64,000 nucleotides of DNA from Prolixibacteraceae bacterium (GTDB lineage: Bacteria; Bacteroidota; Bacteroidia; Bacteroidales; Prolixibacteraceae): contig JAIBEY010000069.1 of assembly GCA_019459525.1 (NCBI GenBank), positions 54,106 to 118,105 on the forward strand, read 5' to 3'. A model generated the notes under the pieces. That model made no database searches and was not told the origin of the DNA. It saw only the letters and a list, made by a program, of their open reading frames with translations. Positions 18,402 to 26,701 of this stretch are shown one piece after another; position 1 is the first letter of the stretch, and each line of letters starts with the position of its first letter. Position numbers and translations under genes: made by a program.

Positions 18402-19829
18402 TTATTGTTTTTCTGGTTCCCACTCATCGGTACGGAACGATGAAACCGGTAATCCATCAGTACTGAACAAGTCACCAACTATAAAATCTTTAAATGCGTA
18501 GCGTACAGCAACCGGCTCGGCTACTGAGGGTGAAAAGACCGTAATTCCGGCTCCGGTAATAAATGCTTTGGCCGGGAAAAAACGTTTGTTGGCTCCGGCC
18601 ACTTCAAAACAAGTAAGTTCTTTACCGTATGACGTTAGCCCGTTTGGTGCATTCTCAAAAGTAAGTTTTACGACTCCTTCGGCAGCTTTCATTTCTTTCA
18701 ATACGGGGCTCAGATTGGCAATTCCTTTTATGCCATAGGTTTGCGCAAGGGCAAGCAGCGCCAGCCTTTTAGAGCCGAGTTCTTTATTGGCCGGATGAAT
18801 GCAGTCTTTTTCACCCAGATCCATAATGCAGGCCATCCCGATGTTCCTGATTGCTGTTGATGCTTTCAACTGTGCTTCGCGCAGGTAGGCCGAATTGAGT
18901 CCGCCCGGGCCGTAATCGAAAGGAGCGATTTGCACAAAATAGAACGGAAACTCGCCAATTCCCCATACCGATCGCCAGTTCTCAATCAATCCCGGCATCA
19001 ATTTCTGGTAGTACTGAGGTTCATTCCGGTTCGATTCACCCTGATACCAGATGCCACCACGAATTCCGTAACCAACAATAGGATTAATCATTGCGTTGAA
19101 CAATACGGTTGGCGTTTGAGGTGAGAGGTTTTCAACTGGTTTTTTCTCCGGCAGTTTCACCCAATCGAAGTTTTTACATCCGAGTTCGCTAATCCAGGGT
19201 TCAATACGGGTTCCACCCCAACTGGTATTAATTAATCCGATCGGTACATTCAGGGCTTTGTTCAGCATCAGTCCAAAATAGTATGCGGTGGCACTAAATT
19301 CATATACATTTTCGGGTTCGCACAGTTTCCAGTCACCAGTGAAATCGGTTAACGGTTCGAGGCTGGTGGCTTTTTTTACCGTGAACAACCGAATGTTTGG
19401 GTTCGATGATAAAGCAATCGCATCAGACGAGCCCAAGATGGGTTGGTTTCTGTACCCTTTCATTGGCATTTCCATGTTCGATTGCCCGGAGCATACCCAA
19501 ACTTCGCCAATAAGTACATTCTTTAATTTAAGCGTTTTCCCGTCGCTGATGGTAATTTCATAAGGACCACCGGCTTTGGGTGTCTGCACTTTAATTTTCC
19601 AGCTTCCGTCAGATGAAGCCTTGGTGCTGTAACTCTTGTTGTTCCAGGATGTGTTTACTTTTACGCTTGCATTTTTGTCGGCTTTGCCCCAAATGGCAGC
19701 TTCGGTCTGTTGTTGCAGAACCATGTTGTTGCAAAATACTGATGGCAATTTAATTTCGGCAAAAGCATGGCTTATGGTAAAAACCATGAAAAGGAAAAAG
19801 ATAAGAACAGAATTAAATGTACGTTTCAT
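18402..19829 (-). CDS. Secreted sialate O-acetylesterase-type SGNH esterase
   Basis: 475 residues with a signal peptide (MKRTFNSVLIFFLFMVFTIS, cleavage near the AFA-EI site at about 24). Family marks are the nucleophile S117 in VCSGQSNMEMP, the block GGIWYQGESN (about 258-267) and the catalytic Asp-His pair D342/H345 in KDCIHP. An Ig-like stretch lies between the signal and the catalytic domain (about 30-105), as usual for this group. Members remove acetyl groups from sialic acid or from acetylated hemicelluloses. Because a GH26 mannanase and a GH5 enzyme follow within 6 kb, deacetylation of plant mannan or xylan is the more likely job (inference). Confidence 0.9.
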   Translation of the reverse strand: MKRTFNSVLIFFLFMVFTISHAFAEIKLPSVFCNNMVLQQQTEAAIWGKADKNASVKVNTSWNNKSYSTKASSDGSWKIKVQTPKAGGPYEITISDGKTLKLKNVLIGEVWVCSGQSNMEMPMKGYRNQPILGSSDAIALSSNPNIRLFTVKKATSLEPLTDFTGDWKLCEPENVYEFSATAYYFGLMLNKALNVPIGLINTSWGGTRIEPWISELGCKNFDWVKLPEKKPVENLSPQTPTVLFNAMINPIVGYGIRGGIWYQGESNRNEPQYYQKLMPGLIENWRSVWGIGEFPFYFVQIAPFDYGPGGLNSAYLREAQLKASTAIRNIGMACIMDLGEKDCIHPANKELGSKRLALLALAQTYGIKGIANLSPVLKEMKAAEGVVKLTFENAPNGLTSYGKELTCFEVAGANKRFFPAKAFITGAGITVFSPSVAEPVAVRYAFKDFIVGDLFSTDGLPVSSFRTDEWEPEKQ

Positions 19830-19830
19830 T

Positions 19831-20060
19831 TTAGGTCGAATTTTTTAGGTTAATATTATTTAGTAAAACGAATGAATTGTGAAGTAAACGGAATTGCTTT
19901 TCCCAACCTGATTTTTCAGAATTGATACTATCGGAAGGAATAACACGACCGTAAATGATTGTTGTTTCAGGCGCAAAAAACTGTAGATATTTTTTGCATC
20001 GGGCCTGTTGCACGACAGAAATAGTAATACAAGTAAAGGTTTGGTTAGCTGTTTATTCAT
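19831..20060 (-). pseudogene. Possible frameshifted small lipoprotein gene
   Basis: A frame starting at 20060 opens like a lipoprotein (MNKQLTKPLLVLLFLSC, lipobox LFLSC) but then reads into unlikely sequence. At the six-base T run 19990-19995 (A6 on the coding strand) a shift of one base gives a continuation DAKKYLQFFAPETTIIYG and onward to a stop at 19831, two bases before the esterase start. Together they would make a protein of about 76 residues. This may be a decayed gene, a sequencing error in a homopolymer, or chance; there is no family match I recognise. Confidence 0.25.
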
Positions 20061-20215
20061 AATGCCAATTGCCAATATTTATTTAAAGTTTACAGATGAA
20101 TCTGATGTGATTGGATGTTATTCTGCAAACTAAAACTTACCAGAGAGTATGGTTTCGTAAATATATTAAAAGTTACGGGAGCTTACCAAAGCAAATGCTC
20201 AAAAAGTTCTGAGCA

Positions 20216-20581
20216 TCAAAAACGCTTAATGCGAAGGTGGTAATGTACGGATGAATCAGGTTTCATCACTGGCATATTCGATTGGTAACCGGGTCTGAAA
20301 ACCGGCATTCGGGTATTCCGGTTCTCCGAAAGTTGTGGTTCCTGATAACGCTTCAGCGCCAAATCCGGATTTTGCGGGAACTGCTTATTTTCAGGTAAAA
20401 CTAAGCGGGGCAATTCTTTTGTAAAAGGTTGGGGCAGTTTGAGTGGTTCATCAAACTTTTTAGCCTGAACAGAGTCGTTGAATGCGCTGATTGAGTCGTT
20501 TTTTAAGTCCAGAGCGGTTTGCGCCGACACCATGCCGGAAATCAGACAAAACAAAAATAAAATATATCCTGACGGTTTCAT
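20216..20581 (-). CDS. Small secreted hypothetical protein
   Basis: 121 residues when started at the ATG at 20581, which places a clean signal peptide at the N terminus (MKPSGYILFLFCLISGMVSA, then QTALDLKND). A longer in-frame start at 20725 exists but would put 48 unremarkable residues ahead of the signal. The mature part is rich in Pro, Lys and Gln (KLPQPFTKELPRLVLPENK), with no recognisable domain and no cysteine, so it is periplasmic or exported. It is transcribed alone on the minus strand with gaps of about 280 and 390 bases to its neighbours. Function unknown. Confidence 0.6.
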   Translation of the reverse strand: MKPSGYILFLFCLISGMVSAQTALDLKNDSISAFNDSVQAKKFDEPLKLPQPFTKELPRLVLPENKQFPQNPDLALKRYQEPQLSENRNTRMPVFRPGYQSNMPVMKPDSSVHYHLRIKRF

Positions 20582-20864
20582 TTTCTGCTGGGTTTGAACA
20601 CCTAAAACTAAGCAAAAAACTCTGTAGGGAACGCAAAATTTAAGCGTTTTAACATTTAAATAGTGGTTATTGCCCTGAACAAGCTTTTGACCGGGTGATT
20701 CGATTGAATGGGTTGCCATCAACATATTCCCTGACAGAAATGCGACAGAATAAATTAGTATGAGTATCCGATATCATTCCTGATTTTTAAAAGCAGTCAT
20801 TAAATGGTCAGCGGCAGTTATTTTTGTAGCTCAAACGACTAATTTTCAGAGCTAAAGTCTCATA

Positions 20865-21404
20865 TTATTTGTCAAGAAGCTTTTTGAGATTATTCAGGCC
20901 TGTTTCCAGATCGTTCCCAATCATTTTATCCATGTTCATCACCAAAAGCATCAGATTCATCGGATAGGTCATTTTACTGTCGAATCCCCATTTGACCAGG
21001 GTTACATTTTCTGAAATCATTTCGGTTGATAAATAGGCTTTCGCAAGACCCTTAAAGGGTTTAATAAACCGTATTTCCAGATCAATCCGCTTTCCTTCCA
21101 CAATATCTTTAATTTCCTGCTCTCCCTGACCCACATTTTTGTTTTTACTATCCCAGGCCGAAATAAAACCAATGGTACCATCGGTTCCCCGGTATTCTTT
21201 CTTCATGTTCGGATCCATCAAAGCCCATTTACTGAAATTGTCCTGATTCTTTAGCTGTTTCAGGTATTCAAAAACTTTTTGTTTCGATAGTTTGATGGTG
21301 ATTGCACGATGTACACTGTACTTTTTTCGTACAAAAAGGGCAACGATTAAGAGTAAAACAATCAGTCCTGCCAGGCCTGATAACAGTATTAAAACAAAAT
21401 TCAT
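20865..21404 (-). CDS. Membrane-anchored SRPBCC (polyketide cyclase/START-like) protein
   Basis: 179 residues from the ATG at 21404; an upstream in-frame start at 21527 would add 41 residues of poor character before the membrane anchor. The chosen start gives a single N-terminal transmembrane helix (MNFVLILLSGLAGLIVLLLIV, written in part) followed by RKKYSV and a SRPBCC fold: VHRAITIKLSKQKVFEYL opening strand and helix, NFSKWALMDPNMKKEY, then the C-terminal helix NDLETGLNNLKKLL. Similar proteins are common in Bacteroidota and are thought to bind hydrophobic ligands; the ligand is not known. It is divergent from the PanE-like gene. Confidence 0.75.
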   Translation of the reverse strand: MNFVLILLSGLAGLIVLLLIVALFVRKKYSVHRAITIKLSKQKVFEYLKQLKNQDNFSKWALMDPNMKKEYRGTDGTIGFISAWDSKNKNVGQGEQEIKDIVEGKRIDLEIRFIKPFKGLAKAYLSTEMISENVTLVKWGFDSKMTYPMNLMLLVMNMDKMIGNDLETGLNNLKKLLDK

Positions 21405-21552
21405 AGTCACGTATTTTAGGTAAACAATCTCATAACAAATAAAAATTGAAAATTGTTGAGCATTCAAAAGGTTGAAATCCTGCTTGTGTAACTTTTTTGT
21501 TACTATTGAAATATATGCTTTTGTCATTGCCCAATGAGGACTGGTTTGTTTT

Positions 21553-21560
21553 TATTTTTG
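21553..21560 (+). promoter_or_regulatory. Bacteroidota -7 element for the PanE-like gene
   Basis: TATTTTTG matches TAnnTTTG exactly and lies 35 bases before the start codon at 21596. A matching -33 box at the right spacing was not found. Confidence 0.45.
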
Positions 21561-21595
21561 CCTGAATACGGCGTTAAACTTTTCAGCTTTAGCAT

Positions 21596-22510
21596 ATGGC
21601 AATTAAATACGGAGTAATTGGGACAGGCGCTTTGGGCGGTTTCTATGGAGGGATGTTAGCCCGGTCGGGTAAGGAAGTTCATTTTTTGTTTCGCAGTGAT
21701 TACGAATACGTTCAGCAACACGGGCTTCGGGTTGATTCTGTTAACGGTAATTTTCATCTGCCCAAAGTCTCAGCCTATCGTCAACCACTGCAAATGCCCG
21801 CGTGTGATGTTGTCTTGGTATGCCTGAAAACAACAGGGAACCGCCATTTGCACGAATTGATCAAGCCGATGCTTCACCCGGGAAGCGTGGTCGTTTTGCT
21901 GCAAAACGGTTTGGGGCTGGAAGAAGAACTTGCCTCGCATTTGCCTGACGTGCAGATTGCCGGTGGGCTGGCATTTATTTGCTCCAATAAAGTTGGGCCC
22001 GGACACATTCATCATCTCGACTACGGAAAACTTGTTATTGGCTCTTTCAATCTAACCAATCCGGAAGTCCTGAAACAGGTGATTTCCGATTTTCAGTCGG
22101 CAGGAGTACATGCCGAATTTTCGCCTGATTTGCGTATGGCACGTTGGCAAAAATTAGTCTGGAATGTTCCGTTTAACGGAATGACTGTAGTTTTGAATAC
22201 CACCACCGACCGGTTGATGTCTAACGAAAATACCCGTGAATTGTCGCGCGAGCTGATGCTGGAGGTGATTCACGGAGCCAATTGTTGCGGGGTGCCACTG
22301 AAAGAATCGCTGGCACAGCAAATGATCGACATGACTCTGAAAATGAAACCATACGCGCCCAGTATGAAACTGGATTTTGATTTCCGCCGACCCATGGAAA
22401 TTGAGTATATCTACTCAAAACCAATTGAAACAGCCCGAAATGCCGGATTTGAAATGCACAAAGTTGCCATGCTCGAAAAGCAATTGCGGTTTATTCAGGC
22501 CCATTATTAA
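21596..22510 (+). CDS. 2-dehydropantoate 2-reductase family protein (PanE/ApbA-like)
   Basis: 304 residues, the usual length. The N terminus holds the NADPH-binding motif GVIGTGALGGFYGG (about 6-19), then VVLVCLKTTGN (about 65-75) and VVLLQNGLGLEEEL (about 97-110), the conserved block with the substrate-contacting Asn-Gly. The C-terminal helical domain carries KLVWNVPFNGMTVV (about 188-201), where the Lys and Asn match the catalytic Lys and substrate-binding Asn of PanE. The reaction would be NADPH reduction of ketopantoate to pantoate for coenzyme A synthesis. Many Bacteroidota carry several PanE-like paralogues, so the exact substrate is not certain. It is a lone gene. Confidence 0.85.
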   Translation: MAIKYGVIGTGALGGFYGGMLARSGKEVHFLFRSDYEYVQQHGLRVDSVNGNFHLPKVSAYRQPLQMPACDVVLVCLKTTGNRHLHELIKPMLHPGSVVVLLQNGLGLEEELASHLPDVQIAGGLAFICSNKVGPGHIHHLDYGKLVIGSFNLTNPEVLKQVISDFQSAGVHAEFSPDLRMARWQKLVWNVPFNGMTVVLNTTTDRLMSNENTRELSRELMLEVIHGANCCGVPLKESLAQQMIDMTLKMKPYAPSMKLDFDFRRPMEIEYIYSKPIETARNAGFEMHKVAMLEKQLRFIQAHY

Positions 22511-22554
22511 TGAACCAGATCAACGGAATGAGGCACTTTGACTTCTACAAAAAA

Positions 22555-23649
22555 TTATCGGATATCCTTTAAAAACAACGTCTTCGGGTCGTTGTAGAAC
22601 TTCACAAAATCGGACTCGCTGGGGCTGCCCGGGTATGGACCGAAAGGAACGTCTTTAGTTTTCGTAAACGAATTTCTCCAAACCAACACGTACGAAAGAT
22701 TGTACGGACGTAAGGTTTCGAGTATTTTTTTTGTCCACCACGCTGTTTGTTTTCCCGAAGGATCGCCAGCCTCGGTAACCGCAGCAATTTTACCTTTCTC
22801 AGCAGCAATCTGGGTAACAATCTTTGCGCAATTGCCCAATGCCGACTGATAATCAGCTCCGCGGTCGTACAGATCGAAACCAACCAAATCAATCAGGTCA
22901 TCGCCCGGATATCGTTCCAGATATTCACCGGTAGTTTCAACGCGGTCGGTCGAGTACGAAAACAGCAGGTGGTGTATGTTTTTTTCATTCCGGAGGTAAT
23001 TCACTGTAAACCGCCACAAGGTTTTGTATTCGTCAACGGTACACAGGTTTTTGCCCCACCAGAACCAGCTTCCGGTGTGTTCGTGAAAAGGCCTGAATAA
23101 AACAGGAATGTATTTCCCATTGTTGGTTTTCAGGCTGAGCATAAAGGTGGCCAGTTTATCGAGGTATTGCCGGTAAAGTTCGTGTTTTTCGCCTCCCGGA
23201 AGCATGGATGCAACTGTCTTTTTTGATGTGACATCCCAGGCCGTCCCACCTGTAAGAGCATTCCGGAAGTGCCAGCTAATGGTATTTATAGCGCCAATCT
23301 TGTCGGCGTAATTTACTCCTTTCCGGATGTTATCAAAATAAACAGAATCAAGGCTGTAGGCATCGCCCAGTTCGAGATGCCCGAGTTCCCAGCCGATGAT
23401 TGCCGGGTGATCGCCGCACACGTCTTTCACATCTGAACGGCCTTCCTGAGCATACCAGGTTGTTCCGTAGGCAAAAGCATCCTGATGCCCAAACATCATT
23501 CCTTTTTGCTGAAGTTTCAGCATTTGTTGATACAGTTTAACCGCCTGCGGAGTTGCTTTGGGATCAGAAGGTACTGGTTCAGACGCCCATGTTGATAGCC
23601 CGAAAAACAGAACGGGTATAAGGAGTAAATAGATTTTTGTTTTAGGCAT
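22555..23649 (-). CDS. GH26 beta-mannanase, secreted
   Basis: 364 residues from the ATG at 23649 (a TTG two codons earlier is less likely). Signal peptide MPKTKIYLLLIPVLFFGLS with cleavage after WAS. The GH26 TIM barrel shows GMMFGHQDAFAYG (about 50-62), the acid/base E190 in LFRPFHEHTGSWFWWG, and the nucleophile E293 in AAVTEAGDPSG; ISWHFRNALTGG and VGFDLYD are also typical. It hydrolyses beta-1,4-mannan or glucomannan. No lipobox, SusC/SusD pair or sorting domain is present, so it is probably periplasmic or freely exported. It is convergent with the PanE-like gene and divergent from the GH5 gene. Confidence 0.92.
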   Translation of the reverse strand: MPKTKIYLLLIPVLFFGLSTWASEPVPSDPKATPQAVKLYQQMLKLQQKGMMFGHQDAFAYGTTWYAQEGRSDVKDVCGDHPAIIGWELGHLELGDAYSLDSVYFDNIRKGVNYADKIGAINTISWHFRNALTGGTAWDVTSKKTVASMLPGGEKHELYRQYLDKLATFMLSLKTNNGKYIPVLFRPFHEHTGSWFWWGKNLCTVDEYKTLWRFTVNYLRNEKNIHHLLFSYSTDRVETTGEYLERYPGDDLIDLVGFDLYDRGADYQSALGNCAKIVTQIAAEKGKIAAVTEAGDPSGKQTAWWTKKILETLRPYNLSYVLVWRNSFTKTKDVPFGPYPGSPSESDFVKFYNDPKTLFLKDIR

Positions 23650-23828
23650 TGTCAATTGGTTTTTAAAGTTTCGTCAGTTGTTCGGTATGGTATTTTTACA
23701 ATTTTCAGGAATATGGATAACTCATCAAATGACCATCAAAATGTAAGAAATACAATTACAAATAAACTCAATTTTTTCGATACTTTAGACGATCAATCTT
23801 AACGAACGATTTGCCCATTCAAAAACAA

Positions 23829-25784
23829 ATGAAGTACAGATTTAAACTATTGCCAATCATTATTTTGCTCTTTATTACGTCAACACTTCGGGCGCAAACT
23901 CTGTTTTCGAAAGGAGTTAATTTGACCAATTGGTTTCAACCAGGCAGTGCCCGGCAAATTCAGTTTACCAAATACACCAAACAGGATTTTATCCGGATAA
24001 AGAGCTTGGGCTGCGATGTAATCCGTTTGCCAATTAATCTGCATTTCATGACCAATGGTTCACCAGATTATGTGATTGATCCGCTGTTCTTCGATTTTAT
24101 GGATCAGGTGGTCGATTGGGCAGAAGAACTTCAGATTCATTTGCTGCTCGATAACCATACCTTCGATCCGAATGAAAATACTGATCCTTCGGTGGAAGGA
24201 ATTTTGCTGAAAGTATGGCCGCAAATGGCGGTGCATTTCAAAAACCGATCGAATTACGTGTATTACGAGGTATTGAACGAACCTCATGGAATATCAACAG
24301 CGGTTTGGTGCCAGATTCAGCAAAAAGTGATCGATGCCATCAGAACCATTGATATGAGACATACCATTGTTGTTGGCCCTTCAGGATACAACAGTTACAA
24401 TGAGCTAAAATATATGCCGGTTTATACCGATAACAACCTGATTTATACCTTTCATTTTTACGACCCGTTTGTATTCACTCATCAGGGCGCCACATGGACC
24501 AATTACATGCAGGATTTGGCCGGAATACCTTTCCCGTATAATGCTTCAGGAATGCCAGCCACACCGGCCAGCGCAAAAGGAAGCTGGGTGGAGGGTTCGC
24601 TGAACAATTATAAAAACGACGGAACTGTTGCCTATGTGAAACAAATGCTTGATGTAGCGGTAAATTTCAAAAACAGCCGGAATGTGAATCTTTTTTGTGG
24701 CGAATTTGGTGTTTATATCCCCAACAGCCCGCATCCCGACCGGGTTTATTGGTACGATGTGGTGCGGAAATACCTGGAAGAAAAGGGTATTGCGTGGACC
24801 ATCTGGGATTACCAGGGTGGATTTGGTTTGTTTGAGAAAGGAACCAGTGAATTGTTTGATTATGATTTGGATACCGGGATATTACAGAGCTTGAATTTTA
24901 ATATTCCGGAGCAAAAGGAGTTTGTAACAATTCCCGAAGTCAAGTCATTTGATATTTATACCGATTACATCGGGCAGTCAATCTCTGAATCGGGGAATGT
25001 CGGGAACGGGACCATCGACTATTATTCATCGTCATCTCAAAGCGGAAAATATGCCATTTACTGGACGGGCAGCAGCCAGTATGCAGGGCCCGGGTTCGAT
25101 TTTAAGCCAGATAAAGATCTTTCGGAGCTTTTGGCGCACAACTATGAACTTGATTTCTGGATCAAAGGCGACTCTCCAAATACCAAATTCGAGATCAGGT
25201 TTATCGATTCAAAAACTGTGAGCGCGGGCGATCATCCGTGGCGGATGAGCTATACCATCGACCCAGCAAAAGTGCAGTGGAACGGTGCCTGGCAACAGGT
25301 AGTCATTCCGTTGAAAAGCTTTAAAGAGACCGGTTCGTGGGACAATGCCTGGTTTAGTCCGGTCGGAAAATTTGACTGGAAAGCAGTTAACCGTATTGAA
25401 TTTATATCGGAATACGGAGCCATCGGGGCGCAAAAAATTTGGTTCGACGAGATTAAAATTAAGGGTACTCCGGTAACTTCAACTGATGAACAGGAAGGGT
25501 TCCGACCTTTTGACGCGAAAGCTTATCCAAACCCATTTCGTAATGGCACTACAATTGAATATCGATTGCCAACTTCGGGGTGGGTGAATGTGGATATTTT
25601 TGATTTAAAAGGACGGAAGGTTGCTACGCTGGTTAAAAATGAACTGCTCCATTCGGGAAATCATCAAGTTCAATGGCCTGCTGGACAGAAAGGGTTTTTA
25701 AAACCAACAGAAGGTGTCTATATTTGTAGAATTACATCTTCAGGCAAAACCGGGATTTTGAAGCTGGTGGTGCAGGGCAGGTAA
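23829..25784 (+). CDS. Secreted GH5 endoglucanase/mannanase with carbohydrate-binding module and type IX sorting domain
   Basis: 651 residues from the ATG at 23829, preferred over an in-frame TTG at 23811 because it begins directly with the signal peptide (MKYRFKLLPIIILLFITSTL, cleavage near RAQ). The GH5 barrel covers about 25-365, with acid/base E151 in YEVLNEPHG and nucleophile E292 in LFCGEFGVY. A beta-sandwich carbohydrate-binding-like region follows (about 370-545, ending WFDEIKIKG). The last 85 residues (from about AYPNPFRNGTTIEY to VYICRITSSGKTGILKLVV) are a type IX secretion C-terminal sorting domain, so the enzyme is exported across the outer membrane. Its likely substrates are beta-glucan or mannan. 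Confidence 0.92.
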   Translation: MKYRFKLLPIIILLFITSTLRAQTLFSKGVNLTNWFQPGSARQIQFTKYTKQDFIRIKSLGCDVIRLPINLHFMTNGSPDYVIDPLFFDFMDQVVDWAEELQIHLLLDNHTFDPNENTDPSVEGILLKVWPQMAVHFKNRSNYVYYEVLNEPHGISTAVWCQIQQKVIDAIRTIDMRHTIVVGPSGYNSYNELKYMPVYTDNNLIYTFHFYDPFVFTHQGATWTNYMQDLAGIPFPYNASGMPATPASAKGSWVEGSLNNYKNDGTVAYVKQMLDVAVNFKNSRNVNLFCGEFGVYIPNSPHPDRVYWYDVVRKYLEEKGIAWTIWDYQGGFGLFEKGTSELFDYDLDTGILQSLNFNIPEQKEFVTIPEVKSFDIYTDYIGQSISESGNVGNGTIDYYSSSSQSGKYAIYWTGSSQYAGPGFDFKPDKDLSELLAHNYELDFWIKGDSPNTKFEIRFIDSKTVSAGDHPWRMSYTIDPAKVQWNGAWQQVVIPLKSFKETGSWDNAWFSPVGKFDWKAVNRIEFISEYGAIGAQKIWFDEIKIKGTPVTSTDEQEGFRPFDAKAYPNPFRNGTTIEYRLPTSGWVNVDIFDLKGRKVATLVKNELLHSGNHQVQWPAGQKGFLKPTEGVYICRITSSGKTGILKLVVQGR

Positions 25785-25939
25785 GTCATGCGTTCAAGTT
25801 AAAAATCAGATGTTTTCGTTACCGGATAGATTGCAAAAAGGAGATAAAACTATCGACAAAATAGGTTCGAACCGACAATAATAAAGCGTGTTTTTAGTTT
25901 AGGTATTTTGGTATTATACCCCAATTTTAATATGTAACT

Positions 25940-26665
25940 ATGAGTAGAAATTTACTTTCAATTATAATTCCGGCTTACAACGAGGAAAGAACTATATCTT
26001 CCATTTTAAGTAAAGTTGCTGCGGTGGAGCTGATTGGCGGTTTTGAAAAGGAAATAATCATTGTGAATGACTATTCAAAAGACCAAACGGTTGAGGCCAT
26101 CGGGCAGTTTTGCGCAAATAATCCGCAAGTTCAAATTCGGTTATTGCACCAGCCGGTAAACATGGGAAAAGGGGCTGCTATTCATCGTGGAATTGCTGAG
26201 GCTACCGGTGATTACCTGATTGTTCAGGATGCCGATTTGGAGTATGATCCCCGTGAGTACAACGCTTTACTAAAACCGGTAGTGGAGGGTTTTGCCGATG
26301 TGGTTTTCGGATCTCGCTTCTCAGGAGGAAATCCTCACCGTATCTTGTTTTTTTGGCATTCTATTGGTAACAAGATGCTCACTTTTTTCTCCAACATGTT
26401 CTCGAACCTGAACCTTACCGATATGGAAACCTGTTACAAGTTGTTTCGGGCCGATATTATTAAATCGATTCATTTAAAGGAAAGAAGGTTTGGCTTTGAG
26501 CCTGAAGTGACTGCCAAAATTGCCCGGATTCCTGATGTCCGCATTTATGAAGTTGGAATTTCGTACTACGGACGAACTTATGCCGAAGGAAAGAAAATTA
26601 ACTGGAAAGATGGACTTCGGGCGCTGTACGTGGTTCTGAAATACAACTTGTGGTCGAAGAAATAA
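25940..26665 (+). CDS. GT2 glycosyltransferase, DPM1/polyprenyl-phosphate type
   Basis: 241 residues of a soluble GT-A fold: [17 protein letters not shown] (about 7-23), VNDYSKDQT (about 42-50), the metal-binding QDADLEYDP (about 95-103) and GSRFSGG. These match dolichol/polyprenyl-phosphate mannosyl- or glucosyltransferases, which load one sugar on a lipid phosphate at the inner face of the membrane. There are no membrane helices at the C terminus, unlike GtrB-type members. It opens a run of GT-C-like genes, which use lipid-phosphate sugars as donors, so it may supply their substrate (inference). The following gene starts 36 bases on. Confidence 0.88.
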   Translation: MSRNLLSIIIPAYNEERTISSILSKVAAVELIGGFEKEIIIVNDYSKDQTVEAIGQFCANNPQVQIRLLHQPVNMGKGAAIHRGIAEATGDYLIVQDADLEYDPREYNALLKPVVEGFADVVFGSRFSGGNPHRILFFWHSIGNKMLTFFSNMFSNLNLTDMETCYKLFRADIIKSIHLKERRFGFEPEVTAKIARIPDVRIYEVGISYYGRTYAEGKKINWKDGLRALYVVLKYNLWSKK

Positions 26666-26701
26666 TATGTTTTTCAGTAAATTATACTGAATCAATTTGG
26701 A

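Noticed and set aside
25909..25918. TATTTTGG as promoter of the first GT2 gene
   Set aside because: It fails the TAnnTTTG consensus at the third-last base and has no partner box upstream.
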